This document shows, piece by piece, positions 1 through 6,813 of a stretch of 16,109 nucleotides of DNA. The notes under the pieces were generated by a model. That model saw nothing but the letters and a program-made list of their open reading frames with translations. It searched no databases and was not told the origin of the DNA. Origin of the DNA: an uncultured Clostridium sp. (GTDB lineage Bacteria; Bacillota; Clostridia; Lachnospirales; Lachnospiraceae); contig CATWBR010000039.1 in assembly GCA_958349075.1 (NCBI GenBank), positions 1 through 16,109 of the forward strand. Reading direction: 5' to 3'. Both the position numbers and the translations under genes were made by a program. Numbering within the stretch: the first letter of the stretch is position 1; the number at the start of each line of letters is the position of its first letter.

Positions 1-368
1 ACCCTGATCCGGTCCCCGTCCTTCACATCTTTATAAAAAGCTGGGTCGACCTTATCCACCATCGGCACCTCCATTATGATGGCGCTCGAAACAAGCACTG
101 TCTCCGGAAACTGCACGATCATTGCAGCCGGCATATTCTGACGCATCTTAAGCTGGTATAAACCATCTGCCTGAACAACAGAACTTCCCTTTCCTCCCGG
201 GAATATCAGTATTTTCTTTGCCACCGATCTGCCCTCCAGATCGTGGGCTTTCTCGATTACCTCCCCTGTCTCAGGGTTCATCAGATAGAACATAATGTGA
301 TCCCTTGAAACGATTGCTTCCGCCTCTGCAGAACCTTCCGATATTTTATGGCAGCTATATTTTTTCAT
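1..368 (-). CDS. Aconitase X small (swivel) subunit, DUF126 type, 3' end cut by window edge
   Basis: The reading frame opens with an ATG one base after the stop of the aconitase X large subunit (TAAGATG) and stays open for 122 codons to the edge of the window, so its C-terminus is missing. The translation begins MKKYSCHKISEG and contains IFPGGKGSSVV at about residues 61-71; a Gly-Lys-Gly-Ser stretch like this is the hallmark of the swivel domain that closes over the aconitase X active site. In many bacteria large and small subunits are separate adjacent genes, as here. A GGGGAGG Shine-Dalgarno lies inside the end of the upstream gene, which together with the 1-bp gap suggests translational coupling. 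The subunit should pair with the large subunit to form a hydro-lyase. The family call is good; the substrate is unknown. Confidence 0.85.
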   Translation of the reverse strand, partial: MKKYSCHKISEGSAEAEAIVSRDHIMFYLMNPETGEVIEKAHDLEGRSVAKKILIFPGGKGSSVVQADGLYQLKMRQNMPAAMIVQFPETVLVSSAIIMEVPMVDKVDPAFYKDVKDGDRIR

Positions 369-369
369 C

Positions 370-1578
370 TTACTTTACCTCCCCTGTTAATGCCGCTTCA
401 ATACATGTGTCCAAATCACGGATGACAAAATGGATCCCTCTTCTCTGCGGATAGTAAGCGCACTTGGGTGACTCCGTTACACCCACTTTTCCGTTCAGAT
501 GGCGCCAGCAAGGCTGATCCGGACAGGAATCCGGTACAATAAATCCGCCTGCTTCCGTGATAATCTCATCCAGTCCCATTCTTTCCGCCATCTCTTTTAC
601 AAGGCTGGAGGTTAAGATCCACATCTCTTTTTCCAGTTTCTTTCCTTCTATCTTTCCGGCAATGTGTTTTACTTCATCCAGTGTGAAATGCGGACATCCG
701 AACATGACAAAATCGATGGGACGGTTTCCTTCCAGAGAAATCTCTTTTAAGATATCCTCCATATCCTGATTCGTGATAACAACCTTTCTCTCCGGCTCTT
801 TGCCGCCGAATGCGGTCGTGAGATCCGGCGCTTCCGGTGTAACACCGAGGATATGGTACATGCCGTAGGCTCCCGAGGTATTCAGCTCCGCTCCCAGGTT
901 CCTGAGCGCTTCCTTCGTGATGGTTTCCTTCGGAAGTCCGGTAAATACCGGGATTCCCTCGCCAATCTTCTTTCCTAACATACCCAGGATATGGTAATCG
1001 TAGGCTGTCTTCATATCGGCCTCTACCTCTACGAGGATATTGCCTTTTCTGTTCTCATCCAGGAGAAGACCGTATTCCGGCACAAAACCGGTTACCGCGG
1101 CACAGAGCGCGCTGTTGGCGCCCTCACGGTTGCTTCTTGCCCCCCAAACCGAATTGACGTAAGGAGTTGCACTGGACTCTGAGAATGCGATGACTTCCTT
1201 GTACATTGGAACATTTGTGTCAATGTACGGTGTGCAGTTATATGTAAGCTGGGCTCCAATTCCCTTGTAGGCATTGTGGGTTCTCTGCATTAAGTCGGCG
1301 AATTCCGGATCCACCATATCTCTCTTCGTGAAAAAATCATAGCAGAATCCCGGATTGACGGTTGGTGCTATACGGCACTTTGCACCCTCACTCAACAATT
1401 TTTCGCAGAACCACAAATCGGCTTCCTGATTGGAAAGTGCTACGTGGGCCCTGGTAATGGGCACCATCCTCGGAGCGTCGAAGCACTCGCCGATAGCCAC
1501 CTGAATCTTCATGGCGTATGCGGTTCCTTTCCCATACTTTCCATCCAGCATATCCTGCTGTTCCTGTGTCAGTTTCAT
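370..1578 (-). CDS. Aconitase X catalytic (large) subunit, DUF521 family hydro-lyase
   Basis: This 402-residue protein matches aconitase X large subunits in length and motifs. Visible are LTYNCTPY (Cys115), SNREGAN (149-155), GCPHFTLDEV (Cys295) and a C-terminal PDSCPDQPC (Cys352); cysteines at these three places are the usual iron-sulfur or iron ligands of the family. Characterised members are cis-3-hydroxy-L-proline dehydratase in bacteria and mevalonate 5-phosphate dehydratase in archaea, so a syn or anti dehydration of a hydroxy acid is expected. The start is supported by a GGAGGAGG site just upstream. It lies between a LarA-like gene and the small subunit in one operon. No proline-related gene (pyrroline-2-carboxylate reductase, proline racemase) is seen nearby, so a hydroxyproline substrate is not supported by context. 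The family is secure; the reaction is inferred. Confidence 0.9.
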   Translation of the reverse strand: MKLTQEQQDMLDGKYGKGTAYAMKIQVAIGECFDAPRMVPITRAHVALSNQEADLWFCEKLLSEGAKCRIAPTVNPGFCYDFFTKRDMVDPEFADLMQRTHNAYKGIGAQLTYNCTPYIDTNVPMYKEVIAFSESSATPYVNSVWGARSNREGANSALCAAVTGFVPEYGLLLDENRKGNILVEVEADMKTAYDYHILGMLGKKIGEGIPVFTGLPKETITKEALRNLGAELNTSGAYGMYHILGVTPEAPDLTTAFGGKEPERKVVITNQDMEDILKEISLEGNRPIDFVMFGCPHFTLDEVKHIAGKIEGKKLEKEMWILTSSLVKEMAERMGLDEIITEAGGFIVPDSCPDQPCWRHLNGKVGVTESPKCAYYPQRRGIHFVIRDLDTCIEAALTGEVK

Positions 1579-1627
1579 AAAAACCTCCTCCTTAACATTT
1601 ATTTGTCTTTTATATTAGATTCATGCG

Positions 1628-1641
1628 GCGGATTAATCCGC
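1628..1641. repeat. 14-bp perfect palindrome just after the LarA-like gene
   Basis: GCGGATTAATCCGC is its own reverse complement and begins at the base after the stop codon of the LarA-like gene. No T-run follows on the minus strand, so it is not an intrinsic terminator. It may form a small mRNA hairpin between cistrons, or be chance. Confidence 0.5.
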
Positions 1642-2871
1642 TTAAACTATCCTGATTCTCTTATCTTCCCTGATATCATTCAGTACAGTCTCCGAAACCC
1701 GGATATATTCCAGTTCCAGCGTATTCTTGATCTTTACAATCCGCAGCCGGTCTTTCTCAACATTCCTGATACATTTGATTGCCACACGGACCGCTTCGTC
1801 CTCATCGGCCGCAACTAACGGGACACGGCAGTCCTCTATGCAGCGGCAGGCAATGGCATTGGCATACATAGCCTCATAGTCCAGTTGTTCAAAGACTTCC
1901 TTCACCGTCACGTCGAAAAGCCCGACCCCTATGGCATTGCCATGTGACTGGGGTGTAACTCCCAATAAAACCATCCTTTTTATCTCCGGAACCGGAAGGC
2001 AGAATTGTTTCAATACGGAGCTTTTCCCCAAAATATTGGGATCATAGCCGGCTCCTGAAATATTCTTTCCAATCTCTTCCACAATCAGCACATCGATCCT
2101 GGGCGGTATTAATATGGGCATCCTGGTCCTGGCGATCTTTACCAGCTCTTTCTCCCGTTCTATCAATGTTTCGGCAGGAACCGCCTCCACCATGAACGTC
2201 TCATCGTATGCATTCTCAATTGCTGCGACTCCGTAGGCCACCTTACATTTCTTCAGAATGAGTCCCGCGGCATCCTCAATAATCGCCGCAAATTCATCCG
2301 GGTCTTCCTCATGTATGGAGGAGCATCCTATCTGGTTGCCCAGCCCTATCACCAGCATCTTGCACAGTCCGCTCTGTAAATCTCCTACGAAATCCGTATG
2401 CAGCTTGACACGGTTGATGGGAATAATTGCGTCGGCCTCCATGGCCGCCCTGTCAAAATAAACCTTTTTCCCTGATGGCGTCATCCCCAGATAGTTGACG
2501 TCCACCGTCGTAATTACCTTGATTCCAAGATTTTCTTCCGTGATTCCATAGCTTGTAAGAACCTCTCTCTGTCCTTCTTCCGTGCCGTTCCCATGGCTTC
2601 CCATGGCCGATACGATAAATGGACTGGCCCCTACGGCTTTTAATTCCTCTACCACTGTCTTCACAATCAGGTACAGATTCTTGATTCCACGGCTGCCAAC
2701 TGCGACAGCCACCTTCATACCAGGACGGATTTTGTCAGCAATTCCGTCTTTCGACAGTTCACGCTTCAAAGTCTCTTCCACTTCCGGTAATGCAGTTCTG
2801 TCAAATATCTGCTGCACCTGGTACAGTTCAGGACGGGGATAGGAATAATCTTCCTCTAATAAACTCGGCAT
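1642..2871 (-). CDS. LarA-like nickel-pincer racemase/epimerase family protein (DUF2088)
   Basis: A 409-residue protein of the lactate racemase (LarA) superfamily. LarA uses a nickel-pincer nucleotide bound to a lysine and inverts alpha-hydroxy acids by hydride transfer. The putative catalytic set is present: His93 in GSHGNGTEEG, His158 in VKLHTDFVGD, Lys171 in GLCKML and His187 in SSIHEED. The Lys-to-His interval of 16 equals that of LarA Lys184/His200. The Asp-x-x-Arg motif near LarA residue 72 is not kept; here the segment is VAVGSRG with Arg61. This marks a LarA homologue group distinct from true lactate racemases, so another hydroxy acid is likely. I chose the ATG at 2871 over one nine codons upstream because it sits 5 bases after AAGGAGG. 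First gene of operon A. No larB, larC or larE cofactor genes are in view. Confidence 0.82.
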   Translation of the reverse strand: MPSLLEEDYSYPRPELYQVQQIFDRTALPEVEETLKRELSKDGIADKIRPGMKVAVAVGSRGIKNLYLIVKTVVEELKAVGASPFIVSAMGSHGNGTEEGQREVLTSYGITEENLGIKVITTVDVNYLGMTPSGKKVYFDRAAMEADAIIPINRVKLHTDFVGDLQSGLCKMLVIGLGNQIGCSSIHEEDPDEFAAIIEDAAGLILKKCKVAYGVAAIENAYDETFMVEAVPAETLIEREKELVKIARTRMPILIPPRIDVLIVEEIGKNISGAGYDPNILGKSSVLKQFCLPVPEIKRMVLLGVTPQSHGNAIGVGLFDVTVKEVFEQLDYEAMYANAIACRCIEDCRVPLVAADEDEAVRVAIKCIRNVEKDRLRIVKIKNTLELEYIRVSETVLNDIREDKRIRIV

Positions 2872-2876
2872 ACGCC

Positions 2877-2883
2877 CCTCCTT
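2877..2883 (-). promoter_or_regulatory. Shine-Dalgarno fixing the LarA-like start
   Basis: AAGGAGG lies 5 bases before the ATG at 2871, with a second GAGGAGG just upstream (2884-2890). The in-frame codon at 2898 lies upstream of both and has no such site, so 2871 is the start. Confidence 0.8.
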
Positions 2884-2921
2884 CCTCCTCAATCTCAACT
2901 TATTTCTAGTTTTATTACACT

Positions 2922-2940
2922 TGTATAATCTAATTATACA
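2922..2940. promoter_or_regulatory. Operator-like palindrome over the -10 box of operon A
   Basis: TGTATAATCTAATTATACA is an inverted repeat of 9-bp arms around a central base, with one mismatch. It covers the -10 box of the operon A promoter. It sits in a 30-bp block (2913-2942) matching 8266-8295 at 28 of 30 positions. Position over the -10 suggests a repressor site; the regulator is not encoded in the window. Confidence 0.8.
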
Positions 2941-2960
2941 TATTTAATATTGATTGTCAA
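2933..2960 (-). promoter_or_regulatory. Sigma-A promoter of operon A
   Basis: On the minus strand TTGACA (2960-2955), a 16-bp spacer and TATAAT (2938-2933) make perfect -35 and -10 boxes. Transcription would begin near 2926, giving a leader of about 55 nucleotides before the LarA-like start. The spacer is AT-rich and the operator overlaps the -10. Confidence 0.85.
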
Positions 2961-3054
2961 CGAAAAATTCAATCAATATTTGTTATTTTTTCGAAAATAA
3001 TCAACAGAATTTTCTGTGAATACTCCTCATTCTCTGCGCTTCTCCATCACAAAT

Positions 3055-3109
3055 AAAAAAAGAGAGAAAACGGAAAGGAAATCCGATGATTTTTCCTCTC
3101 CGTCTCTCT
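3055..3109 (-). terminator. Intrinsic terminator after the CoA-transferase gene (end of operon B)
   Basis: On the minus strand a long stem is formed by 3109-3092 and 3081-3061 (AGAGAGACGGAGAGGAAA against its near complement, with a small bulge), a short loop, then a run of seven T. It starts 18 bases after the CoA-transferase stop and separates operon B from the operon A promoter. Confidence 0.85.
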
Positions 3110-3126
3110 TCTTAATAGAAAATAAA

Positions 3127-4422
3127 TTATATCAGTCCCATCTTTCGGGCCTCAAACGTAAGCTCCTCCCGGAATTTGGGATGTGCAATCCGTATCAGTT
3201 CCCTGGTTCTCTGAGGCGGTGTCTTTCCGACCAGTTTTGCAACTCCCTGCTCCGTAACCACGTATTCAATCGCTGTCCTCGGCAGGCTAACCGGCGTTCC
3301 CGGTTTAAATGATGGGGTGATCTTAGAAAATTTCCCGTTTCTGGTGGCGGATTCCAGAACAACAATGGATTTACCCTCCAGATTGGCCGCCGCTCCTGAG
3401 GCAAAATTGCATAGGCCTCCCAGACCGCTGTACTGCTTTCCTTTCAGGAACTCAGCGTTAGCCTGTCCCATTAAATCGATTTCGACAGCGTTGTTTATTG
3501 CCGTCATCTTATGCTGGCAGTATATGGTTCCCGGATTCAGCACGTCCTGGCAGCAGTTGATTTCCAGACCCAGATTATGATCCGACCAGCCGAATAACTC
3601 GGGAGTCCCCACCATCTGAGTGAACACGGCCTTCCCCGGCCTGTCACTCTTTCGGGTATTGGTGATAATTCCTTTTTCCGTCAGCCTCATCAGGATATCT
3701 CCATAAACTTCCGTATGCACTCCCAGATTGTGCTTATTCTCCAGGTACATCAGAGAGGCTGCGTTGAGCCTTCCGAGCCCTACCTCGATGGTGGCTTCGT
3801 CCGGAATCAGTTCCGACAGGTATCCGCCGATGGCCCGGTAGACCTCCGCGTACTCCTCGTCATTGTCAACCGGCACCACCAGAAGCGGATAGTTTTCTCC
3901 CTCATCTACAATGTAATCCAGTTCACTGATGTGAATGACATTACTTCCATGGATAAAAGGAAATTCCGTGTTGGTTTCCGCAATTACCAGTTCCGCATTT
4001 TTGCATGCCTGACGGATAAAATCGGTGCAGGTTCCCATCGAAACGTATCCGTGCTCGTCCGGCTTTGTGACTTCCAGGAACGCCACATTGCAGTTCAACC
4101 CTTCAGAGGCAATCTTTTCGTAAAGCCAGTATTCACCTGGTATGTAGTCCAGACGGTCTTCGTAAAAATACTGGTGGGAGCTTCCGTTTAAAAAGCTTGT
4201 GGACGGCCTGAAGCCTTTTCCCAGATTCTCTGCTTCCATCATAAAATTGATAATCGGGGCATAATAATAGACATTCTGCAGATCACGGCGTTCCATCACC
4301 TTCCGGAGCACGGCACGGCAGTCTCTGTTGCCCGTCATAATGCGATCGCCGTTTTTTATCATATCGGCAGCCTGCTGGGCTGTGATCGTTTTCTCTTTAT
4401 ATAAGTCTTGCCAAAGTGACAT
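3127..4422 (-). CDS. Family I CoA-transferase, acetyl-CoA hydrolase/4-hydroxybutyrate CoA-transferase type
   Basis: A 431-residue member of the acetyl-CoA hydrolase/transferase family (Cat1, Cat2, AbfT relatives). These move CoA from acetyl-CoA or another donor to a carboxylic acid through a glutamyl-CoA thioester. The sequence shows VGLGRLNAASL (214-224), the catalytic glutamate in GVHTEVYGD (Glu238), GGLCNFASGAA (335-345) and the C-terminal block YVVTEQGVAKLVGK (387-400) followed by IRIAHPKFREEL. I start at the ATG at 4422, 6 bases after GGAGG, rather than a GTG five codons upstream that lies before that site. Last gene of operon B, 21 bp after the crotonase-type gene. It probably activates the acid made by the other enzymes of the locus. 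The acceptor acid is unknown; itaconate and 4-hydroxybutyrate enzymes are in the same family. Confidence 0.85.
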   Translation of the reverse strand: MSLWQDLYKEKTITAQQAADMIKNGDRIMTGNRDCRAVLRKVMERRDLQNVYYYAPIINFMMEAENLGKGFRPSTSFLNGSSHQYFYEDRLDYIPGEYWLYEKIASEGLNCNVAFLEVTKPDEHGYVSMGTCTDFIRQACKNAELVIAETNTEFPFIHGSNVIHISELDYIVDEGENYPLLVVPVDNDEEYAEVYRAIGGYLSELIPDEATIEVGLGRLNAASLMYLENKHNLGVHTEVYGDILMRLTEKGIITNTRKSDRPGKAVFTQMVGTPELFGWSDHNLGLEINCCQDVLNPGTIYCQHKMTAINNAVEIDLMGQANAEFLKGKQYSGLGGLCNFASGAAANLEGKSIVVLESATRNGKFSKITPSFKPGTPVSLPRTAIEYVVTEQGVAKLVGKTPPQRTRELIRIAHPKFREELTFEARKMGLI

Positions 4423-4428
4423 CTGACT

Positions 4429-4433
4429 CCTCC
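4429..4433 (-). promoter_or_regulatory. Shine-Dalgarno fixing the CoA-transferase start
   Basis: GGAGG lies 6 bases before ATG 4422 and downstream of most of the alternative GTG-led extension, so the shorter start is preferred. Confidence 0.75.
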
Positions 4434-4443
4434 ACACAGTATT

Positions 4444-5256
4444 TTATTTTTTCTCTTCCTGAGCTTCTTTCCAGGCCAGGGCAGCCTTAAGGCCCTGCTC
4501 ATTTACTACTTTATTAAACTCAGACTGTTCCTGTACCTGGTTGATACGGCACAGATTGAAGATTTCAGCCGCAAAGTCCATCGCGTTGCGCATACCCATC
4601 ATCTCATATGTTTTATTGATTTCGTATTTAACCATCCGAATTGCCTCCGGCGGCTGTTCGGCCAGACGGTTCGCCAGTTTCATGGTTTCTTCCTCCAGTT
4701 TTTCCGGCGGAACAACCCGGTTGACAACACCGGCCGCATGCAGTTCCTGAGCCGACATGAAATCTCCCAGGAAGGCCAGCTCCTTCACCTTGTTCATCGT
4801 CATCTTCCACGGTTCAATCAGCACGTCGTTTGCATAGGAATATTTCAACTCAGGCTCGCCAAACTTTGCATCCTCAGAGGCTATAATCATATCGCACATC
4901 AGCGTCATCCATACACCACCGCCGATACAGTATCCCTGGACCGATGCGACCACCGGCTTTTTCGCCTCCCAGATGGTGCGCCAGTTATTCAGTTCCATCA
5001 GTGTATTGGTTCTGCGCTCCGGTACGTTCACGATCGGGCTGCTGATACTCTCTTTTAAATCAAAACCTGCCGTAAATGCTTTATCCCCGGCGGCGCACAG
5101 CACAATTACATTGGTCTCTGGATCTTCATCCGCCTGGCGGATCGCCGGCCCCAGGCCTTCTACAAGTTCACGGTTCAGGGCATTGCGCACTTTCGGCCTG
5201 TTCAAAATTACTTTTCCGACTTTTCCCACTCTTTCATACAGTAAAACTTCTTCCAT
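4444..5256 (-). CDS. Crotonase-fold enzyme (enoyl-CoA hydratase/isomerase family) with one catalytic Glu replaced
   Basis: A 270-residue crotonase superfamily protein, the usual length. The two oxyanion-hole segments are clear: AFTAGFDLKE (60-69) and VQGYCIGGGVWM (106-117). Aligned by eye with rat crotonase (GGGCELAMMCD), the first hydratase glutamate (Glu144) is Trp116 here, while the second (Glu164) is kept as Glu136 in FGEPEL. The Gly-rich GAGGTQRL segment that follows in hydratases is also missing. So simple hydration of an enoyl-CoA is doubtful; isomerase, lyase, decarboxylase or hydrolase chemistry on an acyl-CoA is possible. The start has GAGAGGAGA 7 bases upstream. It sits between the symporter and the CoA-transferase in operon B, which would supply its CoA substrate. 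Fold secure, reaction unknown. Confidence 0.87.
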   Translation of the reverse strand: MEEVLLYERVGKVGKVILNRPKVRNALNRELVEGLGPAIRQADEDPETNVIVLCAAGDKAFTAGFDLKESISSPIVNVPERRTNTLMELNNWRTIWEAKKPVVASVQGYCIGGGVWMTLMCDMIIASEDAKFGEPELKYSYANDVLIEPWKMTMNKVKELAFLGDFMSAQELHAAGVVNRVVPPEKLEEETMKLANRLAEQPPEAIRMVKYEINKTYEMMGMRNAMDFAAEIFNLCRINQVQEQSEFNKVVNEQGLKAALAWKEAQEEKK

Positions 5257-5321
5257 TGTTCAATCTCCTCTCAGCTCATTTATCGATAATGTATTTTTAT
5301 CTATCTCTTGTTTCCTTTATC

Positions 5322-6701
5322 TTAAGCGCCTGTCTTCATCTGGGACTGTGTGAGAAGGCTCACAACTACAAATGCAATAGCGGACGGCAAAATCGGGAAT
5401 ATAGAAGCGTACGGCAGGTTAACTCCACAGAATTTGTAGAGCACTACAAAGAAGATTCCGACTGCCGCTGCCGCAACAGCTCCCGTCCTGGTTGCCTTGC
5501 CCCAGAAAATTCCGCCGACAAACATGACCAGAGTTCCGGCGCAGAGGAACGTATAGGCATAGGACAACATGGAAATAATCTCTTTTGCATTCAGGGCCAG
5601 ATATAAAACTACACACCCTACTACAAACGTAACTACATGGGCAATTCTGTTCAATGTCTTATCATCTGCTTTATGGTTAATGTACTCAAGGTAAATATCA
5701 TTCGTAAAGGAAGCCGTAATGTAAATCAACTGGGAATCCACGGTGGACATAACGGCAGCCACAAGTGCGGCAATCAGGATAGCCGCCAGCCATGAAGGGA
5801 ATGCCTCAAGCATAACCTGGAACATGATGCTGCTGGCCGGTGCATCCGGGAACAGGGCCCGTCCGTACATACCAATCAAAACAGGAAGAATTACAAACGG
5901 AAGAAGCAGAAGTCCTCCCCAGAGTGCGGATAAAATCGCTGTCTTTTCATCCTTTGCGGAAATATTTCTCTGGAATGACGCACAGGATACCAGGCCATAG
6001 AGCATGGATGGGAACAGCATCATAACCCACTGTTCTGTTCCAAACGGCATCACTGACCAACTGCTGGCCGGAAGAACCTCTTTCATGATTCCGAAGCCGC
6101 CTGTTACCGCCATATACAGAATCGCCAGCAGTGTACATGCCACTACCACGATTGACTGTATTACGTCCGTCATCATAACGCCCCACTGGCCCGACACGGT
6201 AGCATAGATAAATACGACGACGCAAACAAGAGTTGCTCCGAGAACCGGGTTAAGACCCAGATAGGAAAACAGGTTTCTTCCCGCTATAATCTGGCCGGCC
6301 ATAATACTCATGGCGGCGAAACAGTTAACAACCGCATAAATCGTACCGGTAATACGTTTACCGTATCTCTGGTTTAAAACATCGGAAATCGTCAGTGCAT
6401 TGGCACGGTACAGTTTACGTGCAACTACAAAAGCAAATACAATATATCCAAGAGAAGCGCCCACACCGAACCAGGCTCCGCCGATTCCATATTCGGCTCC
6501 ATACTCGGCTCCGCCTACCACAACGCCATTGCCGATATGCGAACCTATATAAGAACCGCATACCATCAGCAGAGTACCTTTTTTAGCCGCTGTGACGTAA
6601 TCCTTAAAGTTGTCCGCCGTCCCCCTTCCAAGGAAGCCGATTCCCAGCATAGCCGCCAGATAAACAACCAGTACCACTACCATTAATGTCAATGTACTCA
6701 T
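5322..6701 (-). CDS. SSS-family sodium/solute symporter
   Basis: A 459-residue, strongly hydrophobic protein with about 12-13 predicted membrane spans beginning at residue 4. Family marks are the DVLNQRYGKR segment (107-116), SGQWGVMMTDVIQ (170-182), the cytoplasmic FQRNISAKDEKTA (243-255) and AAVMSTVDSQLIYITASFTNDIY (315-337), which holds the Ser/Thr/Asp cluster of the SSS sodium site. SSS proteins import sugars, organic acids, amino acids or vitamins with Na+. An AAGGAGG site lies 7 bases before the ATG. It follows the enolase-family gene with a 112-bp gap that shows no terminator, and precedes the crotonase-type gene, so it should import the substrate of the locus into the cytoplasm. Specificity cannot be told from the sequence; in this context a monocarboxylic or sugar acid is likely. 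Confidence 0.9.
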   Translation of the reverse strand: MSTLTLMVVVLVVYLAAMLGIGFLGRGTADNFKDYVTAAKKGTLLMVCGSYIGSHIGNGVVVGGAEYGAEYGIGGAWFGVGASLGYIVFAFVVARKLYRANALTISDVLNQRYGKRITGTIYAVVNCFAAMSIMAGQIIAGRNLFSYLGLNPVLGATLVCVVVFIYATVSGQWGVMMTDVIQSIVVVACTLLAILYMAVTGGFGIMKEVLPASSWSVMPFGTEQWVMMLFPSMLYGLVSCASFQRNISAKDEKTAILSALWGGLLLLPFVILPVLIGMYGRALFPDAPASSIMFQVMLEAFPSWLAAILIAALVAAVMSTVDSQLIYITASFTNDIYLEYINHKADDKTLNRIAHVVTFVVGCVVLYLALNAKEIISMLSYAYTFLCAGTLVMFVGGIFWGKATRTGAVAAAAVGIFFVVLYKFCGVNLPYASIFPILPSAIAFVVVSLLTQSQMKTGA

Positions 6702-6813
6702 AGCTTTTCCTCCTTAGTCTCTCCCACTTAACCCTCTTTTTTATCAGTTCAGCCCGTTTAATCAGCGTCAGTTGCAGATGTCTGTTTTTTCCGGGCCGTT
6801 CTTTCTTTTCACA

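Noticed and set aside
370..1578. Assignment of aconitase X as cis-3-hydroxyproline dehydratase
   Set aside because: It is the best-known bacterial activity, but no pyrroline-2-carboxylate reductase, proline racemase or proline transporter gene is nearby and the neighbours point to CoA-linked acid metabolism.
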